From a bacterium (lineage in GTDB: Bacteria > Planctomycetota > J058 > JAJDCP01), in contig JAUIEM010000273.1 of assembly GCA_030428695.1 (NCBI GenBank), positions 1-13,760 of the forward strand: 13,760 bases of DNA. Direction: 5' to 3'. The position numbers and the translations under genes are program-made. The notes beneath the pieces are model-generated. The model had not been told where the DNA came from and did no database searches. It saw only the letters and a program-made list of their open reading frames with translations. Shown here in pieces: positions 1 to 7,382 of the stretch (the first letter of the stretch is position 1; each line of letters opens with the position of its first letter).

Positions 1-1833
1 GGCGGGCGGCTCGACGGGCGCACCGACATCTACTCCCTCGGGGTCGTGCTCTACCGCGGGCTGACCGGCCAGCTGCCCTTCGGCAGCAAGCCGATCGCCA
101 AGGTCATCGAGCGCATCCGCAGCTGGGACCCGAGCGCCCCGGAGGTCTACGCCCCCGACCTGCCGCCGGGGCTGTCCGCGCTGACGATGCGCTGCATCGC
201 CCGCGACCGCGCGCGCCGCCCGGAGCGCGCCGGGGACCTCGCGCGTGCGCTGCGCGGCGCGACCGGCGCACCTCCCGCCGCCGTCGCCCGGCCCGCGGCG
301 GAGATCGGCGGCTGCCGGCTCGAAGAGCTGGTCGGGCGCGGCGCCCAGGGCAGCGTCTACAAGGCGCGCCACCTGCGCCTCGACAAGCCGGTCGCGGTCA
401 AGCTCATCGAGCCCTGGACGCCGGCGCAGGCCCAGCGCTTCCTGCGCGAGGCGAAGCTGGCGAGCCGCATCCGCCATCCCCACCTGGTCCGCGTCTGGGC
501 GGCGGGCAAGAAGGGCGGCCGCTGCTACCTGGTGATGGACTACGTCGAGGGCGAGAACCTGCAGGAGCGGGTCAGCCGCGAGGGCCCGCTGCCGCTGCCG
601 CTCGCGCTGCGTTGCGCCCAGGAGCTCGGCCGCGCCCTGAGCGCCGCCCACGCCGCCGGGGTGCTGCACCGCGACGTCAAGCCGGCCAACGCCATCCTCG
701 GCGACGATGGCCGCCTGCGCCTGAGCGACTTCGGCCTCGCCCGGGACGCCGAGGACGCGAGCACCCTGACCGCGACCGGGGCGCTGCTCGGCACGCCGGC
801 GACCCTCGCGCCCGAGGTCTGCGCGGGCGAGACGGCGAGCGAGGCCTCGGACCAGTACGCCCTGGCGGTGACCGTGTACTTCCTCCTGACCGGCCGCTTC
901 CCCTTCACCGGCAAGACGCCGCTGGCGACGGTGCAGGCCCACATCCGCGAGCCGGTCCCCGACCCCCGCAAGCTGCGCCCCGACTGCCCGCCCGGCCTGG
1001 CGGCGGCGCTGCGGCGCGGCCTGGCCAAGGATCCCGCGCGCCGCCACGGCAGCGTCGGCGACTTCGTCCACGCCCTGCGCGCCCCCGCCCCGGCCGCACG
1101 ACGCCCCTGGTGGATGCTGGCGCTCGTCGGCGTGGCGCTGCTCGCCGCGCTGCCCTGGTGGCTCGGGGGAGAAGGGGAAGCGCCCCCCGCGCAGACCGAG
1201 GTGCCCGCGGAGGACGGCGCACCGGCCGCGGTGCCCGCCCCGCCGGCATCCATCCTCGACGGCTGGAGCGCCATCCGCAGCGGGTACGGCCCCGGGCCGG
1301 GCGAGATCTGGCTCGAGTACGACTTCAGCAGCGACGCGCAGCTGCGCGACTTCGAGGCCTCCCCGGGGGTCGAGGCGGCGCGCGTCGGCGAGGAGGTCGG
1401 CTTCTCCTGCGCCGAGGACGGCGGCTACTGGATCCACCGCGGGCGCTTCGGGGACGTCGTGATCGAGGTCGACTACGCCCTCGCCTCCCCGGACGAGGGG
1501 GGCGCGGGCCTGGTCTACGTCGCCGCGCCCTTCACCGAGCGCTACCAGGTCGAGTACAGCTTCTACGACGGCGCGGCCCAGGTGCTCGCCTGGTTCAAGT
1601 CCCAGAAGACGCCGATCCACCCGCTGTTCGAGGGCCGCGGGCCGCTCCCGGAGGATCCCCTGCGGCTGTCCCTCGAGCGCCGCGGCGAGACCCTGCGCTT
1701 CGAGGCCGACGAGGGGTTCGAGAAATCCGCTGTCGACGGCTTCCACCCGAGCGGTCAGCCCGGCCTGATGGTCTCGCGCTGGTATCCCCCGCGCGTGCGC
1801 AGCGTGTTCGTGCGCGGGCGTCTGGCTCCTTGA
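1..1833 (+). CDS. Tandem-domain transmembrane Ser/Thr protein kinase (5' end missing)
   Basis: The open frame runs in from the left edge, so the N-terminus is missing; 610 residues are visible. Residues 1-90 are the C-terminal half of a first Hanks-type kinase domain (DIYSLGVVLY of subdomain IX, then an Arg-rich tail). A second, complete kinase domain follows at about 105-360: Gly loop GRGAQGSVYKA (112 on), Lys134 in VAVKLI, alpha-C Glu150, HRDVKPAN (His223, Asp225, Asn230), DFG 243-245 and GTPATLAPE, where the usual Tyr/Met pair before APE is Thr-Leu. All catalytic residues are present. One membrane helix (370-388) is followed by a Pro/Ala linker and a beta-rich domain (about 410-610), presumably extracytoplasmic. 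That domain alternates strands and Gly turns like concanavalin-A-like or DUF1080-like folds, but this is inferred from pattern only. The stop overlaps the start of the sigma factor gene. The kinase call is secure; the ligand and substrates are unknown. Confidence 0.93.
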   Translation, partial: GGRLDGRTDIYSLGVVLYRGLTGQLPFGSKPIAKVIERIRSWDPSAPEVYAPDLPPGLSALTMRCIARDRARRPERAGDLARALRGATGAPPAAVARPAAEIGGCRLEELVGRGAQGSVYKARHLRLDKPVAVKLIEPWTPAQAQRFLREAKLASRIRHPHLVRVWAAGKKGGRCYLVMDYVEGENLQERVSREGPLPLPLALRCAQELGRALSAAHAAGVLHRDVKPANAILGDDGRLRLSDFGLARDAEDASTLTATGALLGTPATLAPEVCAGETASEASDQYALAVTVYFLLTGRFPFTGKTPLATVQAHIREPVPDPRKLRPDCPPGLAAALRRGLAKDPARRHGSVGDFVHALRAPAPAARRPWWMLALVGVALLAALPWWLGGEGEAPPAQTEVPAEDGAPAAVPAPPASILDGWSAIRSGYGPGPGEIWLEYDFSSDAQLRDFEASPGVEAARVGEEVGFSCAEDGGYWIHRGRFGDVVIEVDYALASPDEGGAGLVYVAAPFTERYQVEYSFYDGAAQVLAWFKSQKTPIHPLFEGRGPLPEDPLRLSLERRGETLRFEADEGFEKSAVDGFHPSGQPGLMVSRWYPPRVRSVFVRGRLAP

Positions 1834-2417
1834 AGCGGCTCGCCCCGGACGCCCTCGCGGCCTACCAGCCCTACCTCGAGCGCCACGTCCGGCGCATGGC
1901 CGGCCTGCGGTTGACCCGCTACGAGGCGCTCGCCGACCTCGTGCAGGGCGTGCTGCTGCGGGCCCTGAAGGCGCTCCCGGACTTCGAGTACCGCTCCGAG
2001 CGCGAGCTGCTCGGTTGGCTGAAGACCCTCGCCCGCCACCACGTCCTCGACCGGGTCGATCACTGGAAGGCGGTGCGCCGCAACTGCGGGCGGGTGATCC
2101 GCCTGGTCGAGACCGAGAGCCGCGGCTTCGATCCGAGCGACCACGGCACCAGCCCCTCGAGCCGCGCGGCGCGGCGCGAGCAGATCGTGCTGGTCACCCG
2201 GGCGATGGAGGGCCTGCGCTCCCGCGACCGGGCGCTGCTCGAGAAGTCGGCCCGGGGCGCGAGCATCGAGGACCTCGCCGAGGAGCTGGGGATCAGCTAC
2301 GAGTCGGCGAAGAAGGCGCGACAGCGTGCGATCGAACGACTGCAGAAAGCGCATCGTCTACTGCTGCAGAGTCGCGGTGCTGGTCGGGGGTTTCCAGGAA
2401 GTAGACCGGTTCCGTAG
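1830..2417 (+). CDS. ECF-like sigma-70 family RNA polymerase sigma factor
   Basis: This 195-residue protein has the usual ECF length. Region 2 lies at about 10-85 (ADLVQGVLLRAL, then the WLKTLARHHVLDRV helix that would contact the -10 element). A polar linker (95-115) leads to region 4 (115-178), with the helix-turn-helix ASIEDLAEELGISYESAKKARQ. It should direct core RNA polymerase to specific promoters. The start is TTG at 1830, overlapping the kinase stop as TTGA, which suggests translational coupling; no good Shine-Dalgarno is seen, and the alternative ATG at 1896 would cut into region 2. The acidic DAED motif of region 2.2 reads ALAD here, and the residue after DLVQ is Gly rather than Glu/Asp. 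No anti-sigma gene is visible downstream; the kinase next door is the likely regulator (inference). Planctomycete ECF groups linked to Ser/Thr kinases are known. The 3' end overlaps the acyltransferase gene antisense. Confidence 0.88.
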   Translation: MKRLAPDALAAYQPYLERHVRRMAGLRLTRYEALADLVQGVLLRALKALPDFEYRSERELLGWLKTLARHHVLDRVDHWKAVRRNCGRVIRLVETESRGFDPSDHGTSPSSRAARREQIVLVTRAMEGLRSRDRALLEKSARGASIEDLAEELGISYESAKKARQRAIERLQKAHRLLLQSRGAGRGFPGSRPVP

Positions 2418-3276
2418 GGTCGCGCACGTCGTCCTGGAAGTCCTCGGGGAACTGCGCGACCCAGGCCTCCGGCACCCGCCCCTCGGCCCGCCGCCGGGCG
2501 ACCCCCGCGACCCGGCACTGGGCGCGCTCGACCAGGCGCCCGAAGGCGCGCAGGCGCTGGGTGTCCTCGCGGGCGTTGCCGGTCGGCTCCGGGGGGTGGA
2601 AGGGGCCCTGGAAGACGCTGACGATGTGGTTGAAGGGCAGGGGCACGATGGTGCGGTCCCAGGTCTTGAGGCGGAAGTAGCGCTTGCACCAGGTCTTCTG
2701 CGCGCCGACCGGGGCGCCGGTCTGCTGGGCGAGCTTCACGGCCCCCCACTTCATGCGGTAGATCGGGCCGTTCGAGCCGTCGGTCGTGATGCCGAAGATC
2801 ACGCCTTCCTCGGTCTTGATGCACTCGACCATGTCGTCGAGGATCTGGGTCTTGCGCCGCTTGCGCGACGTGCTCGAGCCGCCGCGGAAGACCTGGAAGC
2901 CGCACAGCACCAACATGCGCGTGATCAGCTCGCCGACGTCGCTCTGGCTGGCGAGGGTGTGCGGACGGTGCTTGCCGAAGGCGTAGGCGACGAACACCAC
3001 CTCGTCGTGCCAGACCGCGTACACCCCCTTGCCGTGACGGGCGCGCAGCCAGTCCGGGTTCGGCCCGAGCACCTCGACCTTGCTGGTCCAGTAGACGAAG
3101 CGCATGTAGTACAGGTACAGCCGGGGGATCACGGCGAGCATGATCCCGACGAAGAAGCGCCGCAGCGCCTTCTTGACGCGGCGCTTCAGGCTGCGCTTGC
3201 GGCGCGGACGCGGGGCGTCAGCCGAGGCGTCCGGTGTCGGCTCGGCGTCGCTCGTGGTGGTCGAAGTGGGCTCCAT
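2293..3276 (-). CDS. Lysophospholipid acyltransferase family protein (DUF374-like)
   Basis: This 327-residue protein begins with a disordered Ser/Thr/Pro-rich segment and a basic stretch (23-40), then a hydrophobic membrane-anchoring segment (41-60). The conserved DUF374 blocks follow in order: AVWHDEVVF (His90), the SQSDVGELI block (110-118), the CGFQVFRGGSST block (125-136) and the TTDGSNGPIYRMKWGAVKLA block (164-183), then QQTGAPV. The family is related to PlsC-type enzymes and is thought to acylate lysophospholipids or lipid-A-like acceptors at the inner membrane; the substrate here cannot be told. The ATG at 3276 has GGAG five bases upstream. The last 41 codons are antisense to the sigma factor's region 4.2; this C-terminal tail lies outside the conserved core. 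It follows the TPR kinase on the same strand, but 351 bp with a terminator-like hairpin separate them, so it probably has its own promoter. Confidence 0.88.
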   Translation of the reverse strand: MEPTSTTTSDAEPTPDASADAPRPRRKRSLKRRVKKALRRFFVGIMLAVIPRLYLYYMRFVYWTSKVEVLGPNPDWLRARHGKGVYAVWHDEVVFVAYAFGKHRPHTLASQSDVGELITRMLVLCGFQVFRGGSSTSRKRRKTQILDDMVECIKTEEGVIFGITTDGSNGPIYRMKWGAVKLAQQTGAPVGAQKTWCKRYFRLKTWDRTIVPLPFNHIVSVFQGPFHPPEPTGNAREDTQRLRAFGRLVERAQCRVAGVARRRAEGRVPEAWVAQFPEDFQDDVRDPTEPVYFLETPDQHRDSAAVDDALSAVVRSHAVAPSSPTRS

Positions 3277-3281
3277 CAGCG

Positions 3282-3285
3282 CTCC
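3282..3285 (-). promoter_or_regulatory. Ribosome binding site of the acyltransferase gene
   Basis: On the minus strand CCGGAG lies with its GGAG core five bases before the ATG at 3276. This supports that start over any later Met. Confidence 0.5.
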
Positions 3286-3307
3286 GGTCGGGTGGGGGCA
3301 ACCTTAA

Positions 3308-3390
3308 CCGATGTCGGTCATCGGCTCCAGTCGCTCGATGGGGGAGCATGTGCTCCGCGTCGTCGAGCCTCCGGGCGCCCGGCAGGGCGC
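3308..3390. other. Cluster of short hairpins upstream of the acyltransferase gene
   Basis: Three perfect short stems follow one another: CCGATG/CATCGG (3308-3313 with 3319-3324, five-base loop), GGAGCA/TGCTCC (3343-3348 with 3351-3356, two-base loop) and GCGCCC/GGGCGC (3375-3380 with 3385-3390, four-base loop). The last overlaps a 12-base palindrome at 3371-3382. They sit in what would be the 5' leader or promoter region of the acyltransferase gene. They could be operator half-sites or RNA leader structure; no known riboswitch or leader is recognised. In GC-rich DNA a single 6-bp stem means little, so only the clustering is notable. Confidence 0.35.
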
Positions 3391-3392
3391 AA

Positions 3393-3563
3393 CATCAACA
3401 CGAGAGGCATTCCAGAGGACCAGGTTGCCCTCCAAAGCTGGAGACAGCTTCGGACCAGCGACGGTCTTTCGCGTGCACGTGCTCTCCCGAAGCTGGCTCC
3501 AGCTTTGGAGGGTCTTTCTTCGGGCAACCTGCGTCTGACACGGCGGCGTCCGACACGTTGATG
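3393..3563. repeat. 171-bp imperfect palindrome made of two inverted REP-like units
   Basis: Core arms 3428-3453 and 3487-3512 are 26 bases each and complementary at 25 positions (left arm begins CCCTCCAAAGCTGGAG), separated by a 33-base spacer. Each arm also folds on itself: CCAAAGCT/AGCTTCGG at 3432-3439 with 3446-3453, and CCGAAGCT/AGCTTTGG at 3487-3494 with 3501-3508, each with a six-base loop and one mismatch. Further out, CAGGTTGCC (3421-3429) pairs with GGCAACCTG (3523-3531) and CATCAAC (3393-3399) with GTTGATG (3557-3563), all roughly concentric. Two head-to-head hairpin units resemble a REP doublet (BIME) or a small MITE. No coding capacity is credible here. It lies between the 3' end of the TPR kinase gene and the acyltransferase gene, and transcribed from either side it would form a long stem. 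Confidence 0.75.
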
Positions 3564-3571
3564 AAGTGGAA

Positions 3572-3586
3572 CCCCCCACCGGGGGG
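3572..3586 (-). terminator. C6/G6 hairpin, probable terminator of the TPR kinase gene
   Basis: Read on the minus strand this is CCCCCC-GGT-GGGGGG followed by TT, starting 42 bases after the kinase stop. The stem is strong but the T tract is short, so termination may be partial or need help. A second G run at 3589-3595 on the plus strand adds to the local G-richness. The same C6/G6 design occurs after the large gene at 11086-11105. Confidence 0.5.
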
Positions 3587-3627
3587 CAGGGGGGGAATCG
3601 CATGCACGCCATCCCTCACCGACACCC

Positions 3628-6600
3628 CTACTGCACCTCCGCCCCCTCCAGCCGCGTCAGCGCCTCCCGCACCGCCGGGGCGAAGGGAGCGTCCGGGGCG
3701 AGGGCCAGGCTGCGCTCGTAGTCCTCGCGGGCGGCGGCGCGCTGGCCGAGGGCGGCGTGCACGTCCCCGCGCAGGGCGAGATGGCCCGGGTCGTCGGGCT
3801 CGACCTCGAGCAGCCGCTCGACGTCCGCGAGGGCCGGGCCGGGCTGGCCGAGGTCGAGATGGAGGCTGGCGCGGAAGCGCAGCAGCCCGGAGTGCTCCGG
3901 GTGCAGCGCGAGCAGCGCGTCGAGCTCCTCGACGGCGGCGGCGGTCTGGCCGCGGTCGAGGCGGGTCTGCACGAGCAGGAACAGGGTCGCCTGGTCGCCG
4001 GGCTCGTGGGCGAGGTAGCGGCGCAGCGCGGCGACCGCGGCCTCGCTGTCGCCGAGGGCGCGGTGCAGCATGCCCCGGTAGTAGAACACCAGCGCGAGCT
4101 CCGGCGCGGCCCGCTCGGCCGCGTCGAAGTCGGCGAACGCGCCCGCCACGTCGCCCCCGAGGGCGCTGGCGCGGGCGCGCAGGATCAGCACCTCCCCGTC
4201 GTCGGGGCGGGCGGCCAACACCGCGTCGAAGGCGTGCCAGGCCTCCTCCGCCCGACGCTCGGCGAGGGCGAGCTGGCCGAGCTGCAGGTGGGCTTCGAGA
4301 TGATCGGGATCGGCGGCGAGCGCGGCGAGGAAGTCGGCGCGCGCCGCCTCGCCGTCGCTCAGGCGCATCGCGATCAGGCCGCGGTTGGTCAGCGTCGCGG
4401 GCAGGGACCCCCCGAGCGCGAGAGCGGCGTCGCAGTCGGCGCGGGCGGCCGCCAGGTCGCCGCGGGCCATGTGCACGATGGCGCGGTTGTGGTAGCCCTC
4501 GACGTGCTCGTCCCACAGCTCGAGGAGCCGGTCGTAGGCCGCGAGCGCGAGGTCGAGCTCGCCGAGCTCGAGGAGGGCGCGGCCGCGGTGGAACCAGGCC
4601 TCCGGCAGGTCGGGGGCGAGGACGGCGAGCCGCTCGCAGTCGGCGAGGACCTCCGCGAAGCGCCCCTGGTGCACCCGCAGCGAGGCGCGGTTGACCAACG
4701 CGGGCACCGAGTCGGGGACCAGGGCGAGGGCCGCGGCGAGATCCTGCTCGACCTGGTCGAAGCGACGCAGCTCGAGGCCGACATCCGCCCGGTTGACCAG
4801 CGCCTCGACGTAGTCCGGGCGCAGCTGCAGGGCCGCGCTGTAGTCGGCGTGGGCGCGCGCGAGGGCTCCCTGGGCGTCGTGCGCCAGGCCGCGGTTGAGC
4901 AGCGCCTCGGGGAAGGCCGGACGCAGGCGCAGGGCGGTGTCGAGGTCGGCGATCGCGCGGGCGGGATCGTCCCGTTCGTGGTGGACGCTCGCCCGGTTGT
5001 ACCAGGCCTCCGGCACCCCGGGATCGCTCGCGATCGCGGCGTCGAGCGTGCGCAGGGCTTCCTCCCAGGCCCCCAGCTCGGCCTGGATCTGGCCGATGCT
5101 GACCAGGGCCTCGGCGAAGTCGGGCCGCAGGGCGATCGCCCGCTCGAGGTGCTCGAGGGCCCGCTCCGGCCTGCCGAGCCGGTACCAGCACAGCCCGACC
5201 TCGAGCCATCCGGCCGGGAACTCCGGGTCGAGGGCGAGGGCCTGCTCGAAGTCGGCGCGCGCGGCCTCATCGTGGCCGAGCCCGACCCAGGCGTGGCCGC
5301 GGTTGAACCAGGCGCCGACGAAGTCCGGCTCGACCCCGAGGGCCGCGTCGAGGTCGTCGAGGGCGGCCTCGAAGGCGCCGCGCTCGATCAGCAGGTTGGC
5401 GCGGTTGAGGTAGGCGAGGGAGAAGCCCGGGCGCAGGGCGAGCGCCTGATCGATGGCGTCGAGCGCCTCCTGCTCCCGGCCGAGCAGGGTCAGCACATAG
5501 CCCCGGTTGCAGTGGGCGGACGGGAAGCGCGGACGCAGGCGCACGGCGGCGTCGAGGTCGGCGAGAGCGGCGTGCAGGCGCACGGTGTCCGGCCCCACTG
5601 GCAGCACGCGATGCCGCGCGCGGCCGGCCTCGGCGGCGATGCGGATGCGGACCGTCGCCCGCCGCAGCAGCACCCCCGGCCGGTTCCAGTCCCGCTCCAG
5701 GCAGCCGTCATAGGCCGCGAGCCGGGCGGCGGTCGACTCCTCCGGCAGGGCGAGGCCGAGCAGCAGGTAGAAGTCCGCGGTCGAGCCCCCGCGCGCCACC
5801 TCGGCCCGGGCGCAGGCGACGACCAGGCTGTCGGCGCCGCGGGCGAAGTCCCCCCACAGCCCGGCGAGCACCCGCAGGAACGGCGGCGCCTCGCGTCCGG
5901 CGAGGGCGAGATCGGCGTCGACCTCGGGCAGCACCCCCTCGAGCAGCGCGCGCTTCTTCCGCACGGCCCGCGAGGCGGAGTGGTCGAGCAGGTGCTCGAC
6001 GTTGGCCGCCAGCCGCAGCCGGGCGCGGGCGTAGGCGGCGAGGGCGCGCACACCGGTGCCCCGGGACCAGTCGCTCGGCGGCATCGCCAGGCAGCGCCCG
6101 TAGGCCTCGAGGGCGGCGTCCTCCCGGTGGAGCAGGCGGCAGGCCTCGGCCCGCAGGAAGACGAGGGCGGGCTCGTCCGGAGCCGCGGCGCTCGCTTGGG
6201 AGAGCTCGCGCTCGAGCTCGAGCAGGGCGCGCTCGGTGGCGCTGCGTTCGTCCTCGTCCAGCCGCCGCATCAGCCGGGTCTCGAGGCCGCGCAGCTCGCG
6301 GCCGTAGCGCTCGAGGCCCACGCGCAGCTCGAGCTCGGCGATCATCGCCTTCTGCTCGAGCCACTGGCTGGTGATGAACAGCGCCGCCGCGAGCACCACC
6401 AGCCCGAGCAGGCCCGCCATGAAGGTCGCGACCGGATGCCGCCGCATGCGCTTGCGCAGCCGGTAGCTCAGCGAGGCCGGGCGGGCGATGATGGTCTGGT
6501 GGGTGAAGTGCCGGGTCAGGTCGTCGGCGAAGGCCTGGGCGCTCTGGTAGCGGCGCGCGGGGTCCTTCTCGAGGGCCTTGAGGGCGATGCAGGCGAGGTC

Positions 6601-7353
6601 GCGCTCGCCCTCGGGCGGGCGCGGATCGTCCTCGATCACCTTGCGCACGATCGAGTAGGCCGAGCTGCCCTCGTGGGGCGGGCGGCCGGTCAGCAGGAAG
6701 TACAGGGTCGCGCCGAGGCCGTACACATCGGTGCGGGCGTCGCACAGGCGCGCCTCGCCGTTGGCCTGCTCGGGGGCCATGTACGAGGGCGTGCCGAGCA
6801 GCTCGCCGGTGCGGGACAGGTTCTCGTCCTGGTCTTCGCGGCGGGCGAGGCCGAAGTCGAGCACGTAGGGCAGGCCCTTGGCGTCGACCATGATGTTCTG
6901 CGGCTTGAGGTCGCGGTGGAAGATGCCGCGGACGTGCGCCTCGTGCACCCCGAGGGCGGCGTCGCGCAGGGCGACGAAGCGGTCCGGGCCGGCGCGGTCG
7001 AGGGTGACGCCCTCGATGTACTGCATCGCGATGTAGGGGGGATCGGCGGAGAACTCGTAGAGCTGGGCGATGCGCGGATGGCTCAGCGAGGCGATCAGGT
7101 TGGCCTCGCGGCGGAAGCGGGCGAAGCTCTTCGAGGCGCTCGAGTGCAGCAGCTTGAGGGCGACCGGCCGGGCGAGGGCGGTGTCCCAGGCCTTCCACAC
7201 ATCCCCCATGCCGCCGCGCCCGATCAGCTCGCGCAGCTCGTAGCGGCCGATGCGCTTCGGGGGCTTGCTCCGCGGCGGAGATGGCGGCGTCCCGATCGAG
7301 ATCACGGTCGGATCGTCGGGGGCGGCGGACATGCCTGCCGCGTCGTCCTGCAT
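3628..7353 (-). CDS. Transmembrane Ser/Thr protein kinase with about 18 TPR repeats
   Basis: This 1241-residue protein has a PknB-like kinase domain at about 38-285: GRGGMGDV (45-52), Lys67 in VALKLL, Glu83, HRDLKPQN (His146, Asp148), DFG 167-169 and GTPSYMAPE ending at 195. All catalytic residues are intact. A basic stretch (RKRMRRHP, 300-307) precedes one membrane helix (308-328), then a Glu/Arg/Leu-rich, coiled-coil-like segment and a less regular helical region (340-610). About 18 consecutive 34-residue TPRs fill 611-1222, many with the NRG/NRA signature. By the positive-inside rule the TPRs would be outside the cytoplasmic membrane, suiting a sensor or assembly platform; this is inferred. 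The ATG at 7353 has a GAGG three bases upstream; Met8 (7332) is an alternative. The gene is divergent from the Nudix gene. Kinase-TPR fusions of this plan are common in Planctomycetota and Acidobacteria. Confidence 0.95.
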   Translation of the reverse strand: MQDDAAGMSAAPDDPTVISIGTPPSPPRSKPPKRIGRYELRELIGRGGMGDVWKAWDTALARPVALKLLHSSASKSFARFRREANLIASLSHPRIAQLYEFSADPPYIAMQYIEGVTLDRAGPDRFVALRDAALGVHEAHVRGIFHRDLKPQNIMVDAKGLPYVLDFGLARREDQDENLSRTGELLGTPSYMAPEQANGEARLCDARTDVYGLGATLYFLLTGRPPHEGSSAYSIVRKVIEDDPRPPEGERDLACIALKALEKDPARRYQSAQAFADDLTRHFTHQTIIARPASLSYRLRKRMRRHPVATFMAGLLGLVVLAAALFITSQWLEQKAMIAELELRVGLERYGRELRGLETRLMRRLDEDERSATERALLELERELSQASAAAPDEPALVFLRAEACRLLHREDAALEAYGRCLAMPPSDWSRGTGVRALAAYARARLRLAANVEHLLDHSASRAVRKKRALLEGVLPEVDADLALAGREAPPFLRVLAGLWGDFARGADSLVVACARAEVARGGSTADFYLLLGLALPEESTAARLAAYDGCLERDWNRPGVLLRRATVRIRIAAEAGRARHRVLPVGPDTVRLHAALADLDAAVRLRPRFPSAHCNRGYVLTLLGREQEALDAIDQALALRPGFSLAYLNRANLLIERGAFEAALDDLDAALGVEPDFVGAWFNRGHAWVGLGHDEAARADFEQALALDPEFPAGWLEVGLCWYRLGRPERALEHLERAIALRPDFAEALVSIGQIQAELGAWEEALRTLDAAIASDPGVPEAWYNRASVHHERDDPARAIADLDTALRLRPAFPEALLNRGLAHDAQGALARAHADYSAALQLRPDYVEALVNRADVGLELRRFDQVEQDLAAALALVPDSVPALVNRASLRVHQGRFAEVLADCERLAVLAPDLPEAWFHRGRALLELGELDLALAAYDRLLELWDEHVEGYHNRAIVHMARGDLAAARADCDAALALGGSLPATLTNRGLIAMRLSDGEAARADFLAALAADPDHLEAHLQLGQLALAERRAEEAWHAFDAVLAARPDDGEVLILRARASALGGDVAGAFADFDAAERAAPELALVFYYRGMLHRALGDSEAAVAALRRYLAHEPGDQATLFLLVQTRLDRGQTAAAVEELDALLALHPEHSGLLRFRASLHLDLGQPGPALADVERLLEVEPDDPGHLALRGDVHAALGQRAAAREDYERSLALAPDAPFAPAVREALTRLEGAEVQ
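3688..5523 (-). repeat. Array of about 18 tandem 34-residue TPR units (612 codons)
   Basis: This is the part of the kinase gene that encodes back-to-back TPRs. The typical unit begins with Pro-Glu-Ala-x-x-Asn-Arg-Ala/Gly and ends in Ala-Leu-x-Leu-x-Pro-Asp/Glu. Units have diverged in sequence, so this is an old array rather than a recent expansion. The exact unit number is a hand count, and a few units are atypical. Confidence 0.85.
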
Positions 7354-7382
7354 GCGCCTCGTCCCCTCTCCGCCCGTTCCCC

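Noticed and set aside
612..1829. Upstream extension of the sigma factor frame through the kinase gene
   Set aside because: The extension reads as Arg/Pro/Gly-rich shadow sequence. Sigma homology begins only after the TTG at 1830.
3581..3595. Possible G-quadruplex in the G runs
   Set aside because: Only two G runs separated by CA are present; a four-tract structure would need zero-length loops, and the first run is already used by the terminator hairpin.
3311..3612. Small open frames of about 70-100 codons in the gene-free region
   Set aside because: They run through the palindrome on both strands, so their resemblance to each other only reflects the inverted repeat. No ribosome binding site or family match is seen.
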